Source: Aromatoleum toluolicum (GTDB taxonomy: Bacteria > Pseudomonadota > Gammaproteobacteria > Burkholderiales > Rhodocyclaceae). Taken from it: DNA of 58,504 nt. Position numbers and translations under genes: made by a program. The stretch is taken from assembly GCF_012911005.2 (NCBI RefSeq), contig NZ_WTVS01000035.1, positions 1-58,504 on the forward strand, read 5' to 3'. The notes beneath the pieces are model-generated. The model was not told the origin of the DNA and did no database searches. It saw only the letters and a list, made by a program, of their open reading frames with translations. Below, in pieces: positions 9,160-18,072 of this stretch (the first letter of the stretch is position 1; the number at the start of each line of letters is the position of its first letter).

Positions 9160-10516
9160 TTTTGCTGACTGCTTTGTAATATGGAACAATCAATTCACGA
9201 ACATCGAACCAGGCATCACGAAGCCACTCACGTAGAGCTTCTGAATCTTCGCAATCGATAATTCCATCGAAATACTTCAGGACGTGAACAAGCTTGCTTT
9301 TCGGTCGTTCCTTGCGCACACCGGCCAGCAAGGTATTACATAGACTTTCAACAAAACCGTCGAAGTGTTCATTCAAGGCCGGCACTCGTTGAAAATCATA
9401 ACCTGAAAGATAGCGCTGCCTAAAAATACTGTTGTTGGATAAAGTCATATCGCGCATCAGTTTTTTTCTAGCGGATTCGCGATAAGCTCTTTCATTCAAG
9501 CGACCATTTTTCATATCGAGATACTCCACGGCACTATCGCCGAGCATCTCCGCAGCCTGAGATACACGTTCCAGCATCTCACTAATCCACGTCTCTTGAA
9601 CTTCTGGACCGGACTGAGATATTTCTTCCAAAACTAGAGCTCGCTTCCTCTGACCTTTGCCGAAAATTATGTTCTCTCGCTTAAGGTTCTCGTAGCAGTC
9701 ATCGCTCGCCCAAAACCCAAAATACGTCTCAACAAAATATTGGGCCCGCCATGGCGGTGCGCTATCTACGATATCGACCTCAAGCTGGACGTATGGGCGG
9801 ACAAGCTTGGTCGACTCGGACTCCCTAGAAAACTCGCTCTTTACGAATGCTTCAGCCTCAACTCCAACTGGAAGTGGCTTCTTGAGGCGTACCGAAAGCT
9901 TTCCGAAGGATTGGTCGCCCTCGTACCTATGGCAAAGAATCCCTCTTCGGAGCCACGCGTCAAACGAGTCCACCGTAGATTTAGGAACTACTTTCACCGC
10001 TGGAAGCCATAAAGCACCGGAGCCATTCAAGTCGAAGCACGCGGCTGGAACTGCTCCTTTTGAGCGAAGGTCGTCAAAGTAATGGAGAACTCCTGACAGG
10101 TCTGACTGAGTAAAAACTCGCGTAGCGAGAAAGGTCTCCGCATGAAGACTGAAGCCCTGCATTGAGGCATTTGCTGAACCAACCAGAACACAACGCTTTG
10201 TCTGCGTCGAGTTATTTGCGTCCCCATTCTTCCATTCAAACAGATAGACCTTTGCATGCACCAAACCATTACCTTTTTCCGGCGCTACTCGTTGAAGCTT
10301 AAGCCTTGTACGGCCGCGAGCCGGAAACGCACTGGAAATATCCTGCAATACGTCATCAGGTACTCCATCGTCGGCATAGAGCACAAGCTCCTTCGGCTTG
10401 AGGTCGTTGATGCTCAAAATAAAATCTGCAGTCGGGTAAGGCCCCATCACCGTGACGGAATGCAATTTAAAGGTTTGCCCCGGAGACACGTAGTCCAGAA
10501 TTTCTTTAAGCTTCAT
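9149..10516 (-). CDS. PLD-type nuclease, DrmC-like
   Basis: A 455-aa protein with a phospholipase D half-motif: H87-x-K89 (HAKVYLF) followed by GSANASMQG (113-121). Only one such motif is evident, so a dimer would be needed for a complete active site. PLD proteins in DISARM are called DrmC, which fits the neighbours. The remaining 300 residues show no motif I recognise. The base use is clearly poorer in G+C than in the genes on either side (many AAA, AAT and TCT codons), pointing to a separate origin within the operon. The ATG at 10516 lies 18 nt after the preceding stop. A PLD-like domain also occurs in other helicase-linked defence loci, so the DrmC label is contextual. Confidence 0.7.
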   Translation of the reverse strand: MKLKEILDYVSPGQTFKLHSVTVMGPYPTADFILSINDLKPKELVLYADDGVPDDVLQDISSAFPARGRTRLKLQRVAPEKGNGLVHAKVYLFEWKNGDANNSTQTKRCVLVGSANASMQGFSLHAETFLATRVFTQSDLSGVLHYFDDLRSKGAVPAACFDLNGSGALWLPAVKVVPKSTVDSFDAWLRRGILCHRYEGDQSFGKLSVRLKKPLPVGVEAEAFVKSEFSRESESTKLVRPYVQLEVDIVDSAPPWRAQYFVETYFGFWASDDCYENLKRENIIFGKGQRKRALVLEEISQSGPEVQETWISEMLERVSQAAEMLGDSAVEYLDMKNGRLNERAYRESARKKLMRDMTLSNNSIFRQRYLSGYDFQRVPALNEHFDGFVESLCNTLLAGVRKERPKSKLVHVLKYFDGIIDCEDSEALREWLRDAWFDVRELIVPYYKAVSKNVS

Positions 10517-10534
10517 CGACGATGTATCTCAAAT

Positions 10535-13500
10535 TTAGTGAGGACTTCCGAATAGGCCTGCGTTTGCTTTGAAGACCTCAGCCCAGAGGTGGACGTCTTT
10601 GGGAAAACGCACGACGTAGTAGCCACCTGCCTCCAGGCACGCGTTGATGGTCGCGTCCCGCCCGGCCTGTGACTCTGCGTCGTGATGCGGCCCATCGATG
10701 AAGACAGCCGCCTTCCAGTCCTCATAGAAGAAGTCGGCGGACGTATGACAGCGCTCGATGGTGTATTGCCCCTTGTCCGGTAGCCGATAACCATGCTCGC
10801 GCACATAGGCCAGCCAGGCTTGTTCCAGGGTGCTTCCGGAAACGCGTTCGAGTTCGCCGCGCTGTTGCTCTGCTGTGCGCCCGAAACTCCCCGACTCTCC
10901 CCTGGCGCGTGATAGCTGGCACAGGATATCCAAGACCTTGCCTTCGTTGTCTGCGTCCTGCCTGTCGATATTCAGGTGGTCAGGCTGGTTGTAGTAGGAG
11001 AGCAGGCAGCGGTAGCAGCCCGCCTCGCAGATGGGCTTGCCGTCGGAGCCAAGCTCTTCTTCCAGATGCGCGCGGCCCCAAATGCCCGACACGGGTCGAT
11101 GAAAGTGCATGATGGCGAGAGCTTCGCCTGCGACCCTCGCCAACGCATCGGGCTCGGTCGCCAGACGGGTCAGGACACCTGCCCCGCCTTCGGCAGACTC
11201 ATAGAACAGGATGGAGCGGCGCAGGTCGGCCTTGGGCAAGGGTTCGGCCATCAGCTCGCTTTCTTCGAGCTGATAGACCGCCTCGATGCCGCGCTTCAAC
11301 GCATATTGCAGCGTCGCCATGGTCTTGATATCGAGCTCTTCGAGCGGGCGCACGATGAGCACGTTGCGGCGGTCTTCCACGTAGGGAACGATGCGCTGCG
11401 GCGGGGTCTTGTCGGGCGGGGTGTCCGGGTCGGGCTCGCCGGCTTCTTCCGCTCCGCCAACCCAGTGCCCCGTCACCGGGTTAATCATGAAGCCGAGGAG
11501 GCTCTTCTCCTTGCGGCGTCGCCAGCCAAGGTTCATGCGCCAGACGGTCGCTGCAGGACCGTACAGGAGCTCCAGCACCGGCGTGTCGCCTTCCTTCATG
11601 ACTGCGTGCATCACCTGCAAGCGTGCATCCTGCTCGCCAAATTGGATGGTGGTCTGCATCTCGTAGCCCTGACGAGTGCGCTCCTCCTCGTTGGCGGTGA
11701 TGCGCTCGGCGCGTTTGGTCGAAACGTTTTCGATACGGTAGAGGTTCTGCACCGCCACAGAGTCGGCAAGCGGGGCATTGCACGACACGCAACGGTCGGC
11801 ATCGCGCTGATTGCGGAAGTGGCCGTAGCCGCAGGCGGGGCAGATGCGGGCCACTTCGGTACTGAGCTTCGCACCGACTGAAACCTGGTCTTCGGCTCCC
11901 ACAGAGAGCATGGCGCGCACGACGCGATACTGGCTGCCCTCGTGATAAATGAGGCTGTAGGGACCGAACTCGGACAGAGCGAGGAAGCGTGGACGCGAGA
12001 GGAAATTCTCCCGACCAATCTTGCCCTTGCGCGCCGGAATGTAGGCCATCAGAGGCAGACGCGGGAAGTTGTAGCCGGGCAGGAAGCCCTGACTGGCGAG
12101 ATATCGATAGGTGTAGAAGTCCGAATTGGCCGAGCCCGACTCCTGCAGCAACAGGCTCTGCTGACGGAAGGCTTCGTCATGGCGCTGCTTCGCGTCTCGC
12201 CGGTCGCGTTCGCTGGCAGCCGGGTTGTTCATGACCTTCTGGTTGATTTCCATCTGCCGCTTGGTGGCGGCAAAGAGGTCGCGCCAACGATTAAGCGCAT
12301 TGTCAAAGGACTGGAAGGCGCGGCGGAACACCTCGTCGGCAAAGGTCGGCGTATGCCAGGGCGCCTTCTCCTGGGTGAGTTCGCCCTGGAGCATGTCCAA
12401 GACGCGAAGCCCGCGCTCGTGCGCCCGCTTCTGCGGGGCATCCGCATCCATCTGCTGCCGATAGTCGTCGGTCAGCGGCGCAGCGGGGTCGTTCATGTCG
12501 AGAAGACCGCGCACGCTGTTGTCGAGCTTCTTGCCGGTTTCGGCAAGCCAGATGGCATGGAGGTGACTCTGGATAAGTTCGCGGTTGGCAAGGTCGAGCG
12601 TGGGCGGGTTGACCTGCCCATGGACCATGCGCACCGGGTCACGGAAGAAATACTGGTCGTGCGGCGACTGTGCGGCACAATAGGTGATGACCAACGCAGG
12701 CTGCCCGGCGCGCCCGGCCCGGCCACTGCGCTGGGCGTAGTTGGCCGGGGTGGGCGGAACGTTGCGCATATACACGGTATTGAGCGACGAGATGTCGACA
12801 CCCAGCTCCATGGTCGGCGAGCAGAACAGCACCGGCAGCCATTCGAGCGGCTTGCCATTCGAGGCCTGCCAGTCGTCGCGGTCCTTCTGAGTGAAGCGGA
12901 AACGAGCTTCACGCTCCAGCCGTTCGTTCTGTTCGACCTGGGCAGTGTGCTCACGCGCTTCGAAGTCAAATAGCCGGTGTATCGGGTCGGCGAGCATACC
13001 GGCGATATTGCCGTACAGGCTGCGGAAAAAGGCGTTGTCGTCCGCGCTCTTCTTGCTCTTGCCCTCACCAAGCGTCCACAGGAGACCCGTGCCGTTGAGC
13101 TGATATCCGGTGATACCGAACTCGGTTTCCTCCGACACGACCAGCCCATAGGACTTTGCCGCCTTGAGGAGCGCCTTGATGACTTCCTCGCACTGCTCGT
13201 CCTTGAGCTTGCTGACGTGCGGGTTATCGCTCTCGTCCGCTTCGCGCCAGTTGCTGGGGCGCTTGAGCTCCCGACCGAGCTTGGAGCGGGCACTGCCCGA
13301 CACAAGGTACTCGACATTCCGCCGGTCTTCGTCCCGGGGCTTGGCACCGACGATGAACCAGTTCGAGGAGATGGGGTTCTCGTCCTCGGAGAATCCCCAG
13401 GGTTCGCGCAGGTTGGCGTAGCTGGCGGTCTTGAGGCGGTCGAGCTCGCTACGGTCGAGATAACGCGAGGCGAGGCACAGGCCTTGGCGCATGGCATCGA

Positions 13501-15835
13501 AGAGCATGACCAAAAGCCGCTTGCGGACATCGGATGACGCTGCCTGCAATGCAACGGGCGCCTCCGACCATTCGACCGCATCAGCCGCCAGGTCGTCGAG
13601 GTCCTGATACTCGATATGGACCAGCCCCAGCTGTTCGAGGTTGGGGTTGTTGAAGCGCCAACCACGACGCAGGTCGAAATAGACTCGATAGCCAAGGATG
13701 GCACGCATGACGTCCTGTACCTGACGCCGGGCATTGCCCTTGATGTCGGGCTCCTGCATGTACTCAGCACGCACACCTGGGTCGTCACGGTCGAAGCCGA
13801 GCCCCTTGAAGACAGCCTCGGCAACCTCGCCCTCGGTCAAGCTCCCGCCTGCTTTCTGGACGGCAGAAAAAAGAGCAGCCCGCTGCAGCAGCACCTGCAG
13901 GAAGTCATTGAAGTGGCCGACCTGAAGCGCGGCATCCTGCCGGTTGTCGGTGAAGCCCAGCACCTTCTTGGCCTCTTCCTTAAGCTGCTCGTCTTCCTCG
14001 TAGAGGTAGCGCAGTGCCGACAGGGTGAGCATGGTTGTCGCCGAGCTCCGCCCCTCGCCCGACAGGCCCGTGAGCCGCAGCGACTCCTTGCCCGCAGTCG
14101 GATGCACCACACCACAACGCAGGCAGAAGGCAAAGTTGCCTGGAATATACCAGCCGGTTGTGCCGTCGCTGGTGTGGCGCCCTTCTGCATCGACTCGGAC
14201 ATGATGTGGCTGACGCTTCTTGTAGTTCGAGCGCAGCTTCAGGTCACCGTCTTTCTTGGGTTCCAGCCAGGTCTCAGGATAGCGGTCGAGCGTGTCGTTC
14301 CAGACGCCAGTGGTGTCCGGCATGAAATAGCCGTTCTTGACGTCTTCGTCCTCGTGGCTGCGCTCCTCGATATTGCGCGGGTTAAACACGCGGCCGCTCG
14401 AATTGTTCTCGTCCCAGACCGGGACGTATTCCTGCCCGCACTCGCGGCAGAAGTGTAGTGCGTAGAGCCGGCGGGCGCGGTCACCGGGAACGAACTGGCT
14501 GCCTTCCAAGGTGAGGTAACGTCGGCCTGCGGGTTCGAGGGTGCCGTATACCTTGCTGCCCCCGGAGATGAACTGGTGGAGCTTGAAAGCAAAGAGGCTA
14601 CGCCCGCCCTCAGAGGTCGGCTTGTCGGTGGTGCGATAGGCAAGCAGGAGAAAGTCCGCCAACACCTTCAGGGCTAGGTCGATATCGACACCAGCATCGA
14701 ACGCCAACTGTTCGGCAGCGGCATCCAGGGTGACGGGACGTGCCCGCCGCCACTTGCCCTCGTCACGGGTCAGGCCCAGCGTCAGTTCGACCCAGACAGC
14801 AAGCGGGTGCTGAGCGAGCGCCGTATAACTGGTGGATTCAGGCACGCCAGCACGAATTGCTTCGGCCAGTTGTGGCCGAATGTGGTCGACGAGCACTTGC
14901 TCGGGCGTGACCCGCTGCAGCGTTTCAGTGATGACACCGGCGGCCGTGATGCGGGCGCCGAAAAGGCGGCGGGCCACCTCTGCGACCTTTTCGTTCTTGG
15001 CCTGCTCGGTCCCTTCGGTGGCCATCGTCGCCGAGGTGCCGATGCACTGGAGTTTTTCGGAGAGCGCCTCGCGCACTCGACGCACGAGCAGCGCAACGTC
15101 AGCGCCTTGCCGGCCGCGGTATGTGTGCAGTTCATCCAGCACCAAGAATCGCAGGCCTTTGGCATTGCGAATCACCGCCTTGTCCTTGTCATCCTGCCGG
15201 GTCATGACCAATTCGAGCATCATGAAGTTGGTGAGCAGGATGTCCGGCGGGTTCGCCGCCAGGCGCTGACGCGCTTCGTCGCTCTCCTGACCGGTGTAAC
15301 GGCCGTAGGTTACGGGCGGATGGTCACCATAGTCGCCCAGGAACTTGCCAAGCTCTTCAAGCTGGCTGTTGGCGAGCGCGTTCATCGGATAGATGACGAT
15401 TGCCCGGGTGCGAGGGGTCGGGTCGGCGACCTTAGCCTTTAGGATGGCATCGACGACCGGGATGAAGTACGCCAGTGACTTGCCGGAGCCGGTACCGGTC
15501 GTCAGGACATAGCTCTCCCCGCTCTGGGCGAACCCGATAGCCTCTTCCTGATGCTTGAAGAGCGTGAGGGATACGCCCATGCTGGCAGCAGATTTTCCGG
15601 CGCGGAAGATGCGTCCGCACTCGGGATGCAGCGCACCAGCGGCGACCAGTGCCTCGACGGTACCGCCTGACTTGAAGTTGGGATTGACCTGTACCAGCGG
15701 CGCAGGCCAATAGCGACCGGAGTTGTAGGCCTCATCGACGAAGGTCTTGATGTCCTCGGCGCGTATGCGGGTAAAGCTGCGGGTAAACGCCGCGTAGTCG
15801 GTGACAAGTTTCTCCCGAAACTCGAAGACATCCAT
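10535..15835 (-). CDS. Giant helicase-DUF1998-nuclease fusion (DruE / DrmA+DrmB-like)
   Basis: A 1766-aa protein. The N-terminal helicase has Walker A TTGTGSGKS (K119), DELH (234-237), a TSATM motif and a second RecA domain ending in QRSGRAGRAGQ. A DUF1998 region follows toward the C-terminus, with the ESAEGGAG motif and the Cys cluster CEAGCYRCLLSY. The last 110 residues look like a Vsr/DUF559-type PD-(D/E)XK nuclease (SADFFYEDW, VFIDGPHHD, VVRFP). Size and order match DruE of Druantia, yet the neighbours are DISARM genes, where helicase (DrmA) and DUF1998 (DrmB) are normally separate. The start at 15835 is chosen because CAGGAG lies about 8 nt upstream; an earlier in-frame start would add an unlikely 51 residues. 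It heads the operon. Confidence 0.8.
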   Translation of the reverse strand: MDVFEFREKLVTDYAAFTRSFTRIRAEDIKTFVDEAYNSGRYWPAPLVQVNPNFKSGGTVEALVAAGALHPECGRIFRAGKSAASMGVSLTLFKHQEEAIGFAQSGESYVLTTGTGSGKSLAYFIPVVDAILKAKVADPTPRTRAIVIYPMNALANSQLEELGKFLGDYGDHPPVTYGRYTGQESDEARQRLAANPPDILLTNFMMLELVMTRQDDKDKAVIRNAKGLRFLVLDELHTYRGRQGADVALLVRRVREALSEKLQCIGTSATMATEGTEQAKNEKVAEVARRLFGARITAAGVITETLQRVTPEQVLVDHIRPQLAEAIRAGVPESTSYTALAQHPLAVWVELTLGLTRDEGKWRRARPVTLDAAAEQLAFDAGVDIDLALKVLADFLLLAYRTTDKPTSEGGRSLFAFKLHQFISGGSKVYGTLEPAGRRYLTLEGSQFVPGDRARRLYALHFCRECGQEYVPVWDENNSSGRVFNPRNIEERSHEDEDVKNGYFMPDTTGVWNDTLDRYPETWLEPKKDGDLKLRSNYKKRQPHHVRVDAEGRHTSDGTTGWYIPGNFAFCLRCGVVHPTAGKESLRLTGLSGEGRSSATTMLTLSALRYLYEEDEQLKEEAKKVLGFTDNRQDAALQVGHFNDFLQVLLQRAALFSAVQKAGGSLTEGEVAEAVFKGLGFDRDDPGVRAEYMQEPDIKGNARRQVQDVMRAILGYRVYFDLRRGWRFNNPNLEQLGLVHIEYQDLDDLAADAVEWSEAPVALQAASSDVRKRLLVMLFDAMRQGLCLASRYLDRSELDRLKTASYANLREPWGFSEDENPISSNWFIVGAKPRDEDRRNVEYLVSGSARSKLGRELKRPSNWREADESDNPHVSKLKDEQCEEVIKALLKAAKSYGLVVSEETEFGITGYQLNGTGLLWTLGEGKSKKSADDNAFFRSLYGNIAGMLADPIHRLFDFEAREHTAQVEQNERLEREARFRFTQKDRDDWQASNGKPLEWLPVLFCSPTMELGVDISSLNTVYMRNVPPTPANYAQRSGRAGRAGQPALVITYCAAQSPHDQYFFRDPVRMVHGQVNPPTLDLANRELIQSHLHAIWLAETGKKLDNSVRGLLDMNDPAAPLTDDYRQQMDADAPQKRAHERGLRVLDMLQGELTQEKAPWHTPTFADEVFRRAFQSFDNALNRWRDLFAATKRQMEINQKVMNNPAASERDRRDAKQRHDEAFRQQSLLLQESGSANSDFYTYRYLASQGFLPGYNFPRLPLMAYIPARKGKIGRENFLSRPRFLALSEFGPYSLIYHEGSQYRVVRAMLSVGAEDQVSVGAKLSTEVARICPACGYGHFRNQRDADRCVSCNAPLADSVAVQNLYRIENVSTKRAERITANEEERTRQGYEMQTTIQFGEQDARLQVMHAVMKEGDTPVLELLYGPAATVWRMNLGWRRRKEKSLLGFMINPVTGHWVGGAEEAGEPDPDTPPDKTPPQRIVPYVEDRRNVLIVRPLEELDIKTMATLQYALKRGIEAVYQLEESELMAEPLPKADLRRSILFYESAEGGAGVLTRLATEPDALARVAGEALAIMHFHRPVSGIWGRAHLEEELGSDGKPICEAGCYRCLLSYYNQPDHLNIDRQDADNEGKVLDILCQLSRARGESGSFGRTAEQQRGELERVSGSTLEQAWLAYVREHGYRLPDKGQYTIERCHTSADFFYEDWKAAVFIDGPHHDAESQAGRDATINACLEAGGYYVVRFPKDVHLWAEVFKANAGLFGSPH

Positions 15836-16395
15836 ACGAGCCCACTCCTGTTGCTCCGGCGGTCGCCTTGCTTCAGCGCGAAGGCGGCATATCTGTTCGC
15901 GGAAAAATATTGTTGCAGATGCCGATTGTACTGGCGAAACTATGGCCAGACACGATGAAACGCGCGCGCAGCTTGGATTTCGAGGCACTGGTTATGCCTT
16001 TCGTCTTACTCCTGCATTGAATTCCTTCTCCGCTCACTTTCGCCGCCTTCTGGTGGCCCAGCCACATGTGGCTTACCCATCTGCCCGCCGTAGTCGGTGC
16101 TACCGGCGTTTCCGGATAGCAGGCAAGCAGCGATGCGGTAGTTGCCTTCAACCAGACGTGGTACAGGAACACGGTCCGATAGTTGAGCCTCTCCTTGAGG
16201 GGCTCGACTGGCGACGATGCTGCGATTCGACACGCGAGACAGTACCCGCCGCGCGTAGGGACGCTCTCCGTACTGTGAGCTCTACGCGAATAGAATCAGC
16301 GAGTGCGCACAACCTTTTTGCCCAAATTGATTCAAATCAGGGTGATTAAATTCTGCCCCTTGATAGGATTCGCCCTTTTTGCCGAGGACCGCTTT
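15836..16395. other. Intergenic region with palindromes, no gene recognised
   Basis: This 560-bp region separates the divergent defence operon and the small plus-strand gene, so promoters for both should lie here; I cannot fix one with confidence. The stretch from about 15950 to 16290 is GC-rich and rich in short inverted repeats, including the perfect palindrome GCCACATGTGGC (16061-16072). Read on the minus strand it has the look of structured RNA, possibly the remains of a group II intron, but no reverse transcriptase gene is present. No convincing open frame was found. Confidence 0.35.
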
Positions 16396-16908
16396 ATGGC
16401 GAAGAAACCCAAGCGCGCAGCTCCGGCCCACGTAGCGGTCGGCCGCGTCGTGCGTGCACTGACGTACCCCATCATCGGCGCGGAACATGACTTCACCCTC
16501 CGTGAGTTGAATGCCTTGGCAACCCTCGCACACGTCAATATCGACGCAGGCGCCCGAGTGAGCGGACCTGAGGATGGCTACTTTCATCCTGTTGACTCGT
16601 ACGACGCCATGCTCCTGCAACCGGGCGCGGGGCAATCTTTCTGGCTCGAGGAACAGTTCCAGTCGGCGGCAAGAGGGCTCGAAGCGAAGGGCCTTGTCAA
16701 AATCCAAACAACAACCGGAAGGCGCTACACCCTGTTCGTGAGTTCGAAGCCGGAGCCCGAACAAGTTGGCCCCGGCATGCTCGTCACGCTCACGAAAGAA
16801 GGCACCGAACTCGTTGACTCCATGGCCGGCAACCTTGCGAAGGCCCTGACCACGCTGGACGACAAGGACGTCCGAAACGAGCTCGGGCAGTATGAGAGCG
16901 TCGGCTAA
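16396..16908 (+). CDS. Small possible winged-helix protein, paralogue of 34818-35390
   Basis: A 170-aa protein of unknown function. It has a helix-rich core (GRVVRALTYPIIG then TLRELNALATLAH) and a C-terminal part with a possible wing strand followed by LVTLTKEG, a pattern common in MarR/ArsR-type winged helices. The gene at 34818-35390 is clearly related: GRVxRAxTY, xTxRELxALxxLAH, LTxEGxxLVxSMxGNLxKA and a final DxxDVRxxLxQY are shared. The start at 16396 (MAKKPK) is chosen because homology and composition begin there; the 31 codons upstream look non-coding. It is divergent from the DISARM-like operon and could regulate it. The DNA-binding role is inference. Confidence 0.6.
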   Translation: MAKKPKRAAPAHVAVGRVVRALTYPIIGAEHDFTLRELNALATLAHVNIDAGARVSGPEDGYFHPVDSYDAMLLQPGAGQSFWLEEQFQSAARGLEAKGLVKIQTTTGRRYTLFVSSKPEPEQVGPGMLVTLTKEGTELVDSMAGNLAKALTTLDDKDVRNELGQYESVG

Positions 16909-17138
16909 GGCTCACTCTTATTCGCGAGGTTTACGACGACATTCACGGAGTGCTACACCGCCTCATAACAGCGAGCCCCTTGGTCTTTTCCTCGAATAAT
17001 GTGAATGAGTTCACGTCTCGTCATTGGAGAAAACGCGACGTGAGTTCAGACACCCGAGCGGAGGGCGCCTAAACGAACGGGAGGCCTCTAGCACACGGAC
17101 TTGCGGCGCAATTTGAACTCTTTCAGGCTATTGAGCCC

Positions 17139-17567
17139 TTATTTTGCGCCTTGCTCCAGACTGGCAGCCGCAACCAGAATCCGCAGCACCTCCACCTTAC
17201 GTCCTGCTCGTAGCTCCTCAAGTGGCACCCGACCACCCAACAGCTGCTCCGGATACGTCAGAAAATCATAAGCTCGCCACGCATCGGCGTTGAATGCCGC
17301 AATGACCGCAGGGAGTACCTCCAGAACCGCTGGCTCAAACTGCCACTGCGGGTACCGGACGGGGTTCTTCGAGCGCGGAAGCGCCAGAGTGAGGAGCTGC
17401 CCATTCGCAGACATCTCTTCGATGATGGGCGCCGGAAACCCAGTCAGGGCCGAGGCCTCAACAAGCGAAAGCATCCCAGGGGCCTTGAGTTGCGCTCGCT
17501 GCTCCCGCCGACCAAGGGCCAGCAGTTTGCGCTCAAGCGCGGCACATTCAGGGTCAATGTATTGCAT
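17139..17567 (-). CDS. MbcA/ParS-like antitoxin domain protein, solitary
   Basis: A 142-aa protein. Residues 30-60 (MLSLVEASALTGFP) look like a small excisionase/HTH-type DNA-binding segment. The C-terminal half (WRAYDFLTYPEQLLGGRVPL followed by ELRAGRKVEVL) matches the toxin-binding DUF2384 region of MbcA/ParS/Xre antitoxins, which pair with RES-domain toxins. No RES toxin gene is next to it on either strand, so it is either a remnant of a toxin-antitoxin module or has another partner. ATG at 17567 has no strong ribosome binding site. The family assignment is moderate. Confidence 0.5.
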   Translation of the reverse strand: MQYIDPECAALERKLLALGRREQRAQLKAPGMLSLVEASALTGFPAPIIEEMSANGQLLTLALPRSKNPVRYPQWQFEPAVLEVLPAVIAAFNADAWRAYDFLTYPEQLLGGRVPLEELRAGRKVEVLRILVAAASLEQGAK

Positions 17568-18072
17568 ATTCGGTTCTGGCCGCCGTGCAGAGCGAAAGTT
17601 GAACTACGAGGAATATGAGCGGCGGATACCGGCCTACGACCCTGCCGGCGCCCAGCTTCCATTTTGAGGACCGGGGCAAGGCACTCACTTTATCCGCCGC
17701 AAGATGGGCTTTCCGCCATTGTCGGCCGCATCGCCGCGCCGCTGACTCGCTTCAACCTCATCGACCGCATCCGATAGCGTCCACGCCGCCTTTTCCCAAC
17801 TGGCTCTGTAGCGCCGGCTCACGATGAGCAGCAGCAGGACGATTTGCCCCCTGCAGCCATTTCATCATCTGTTCCTCCCTATGCTGGACCGGTGAGGACA
17901 TGCACCTGCGGCGGTGACCGGTTGAGCGAAACAGGCGTTCCCGATATCGAGCCTCGGTTGAGGCCTCCCTCGAAGTGAATCAGGAGTAAGGTCGAGCGCG
18001 AATTCATAGCTCCGGAGCTTCTCTGCAGCAGCCCATCCCAAGTCTGCCTGGGTGCCCCCTCGCATGTCGCGC
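17568..18072. other. Non-coding stretch
   Basis: About 500 bp between the antitoxin-like gene and the 3' end of the HAD gene. Short open frames occur on both strands, but none has a ribosome binding site or recognisable sequence. Nothing further is seen. Confidence 0.4.
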
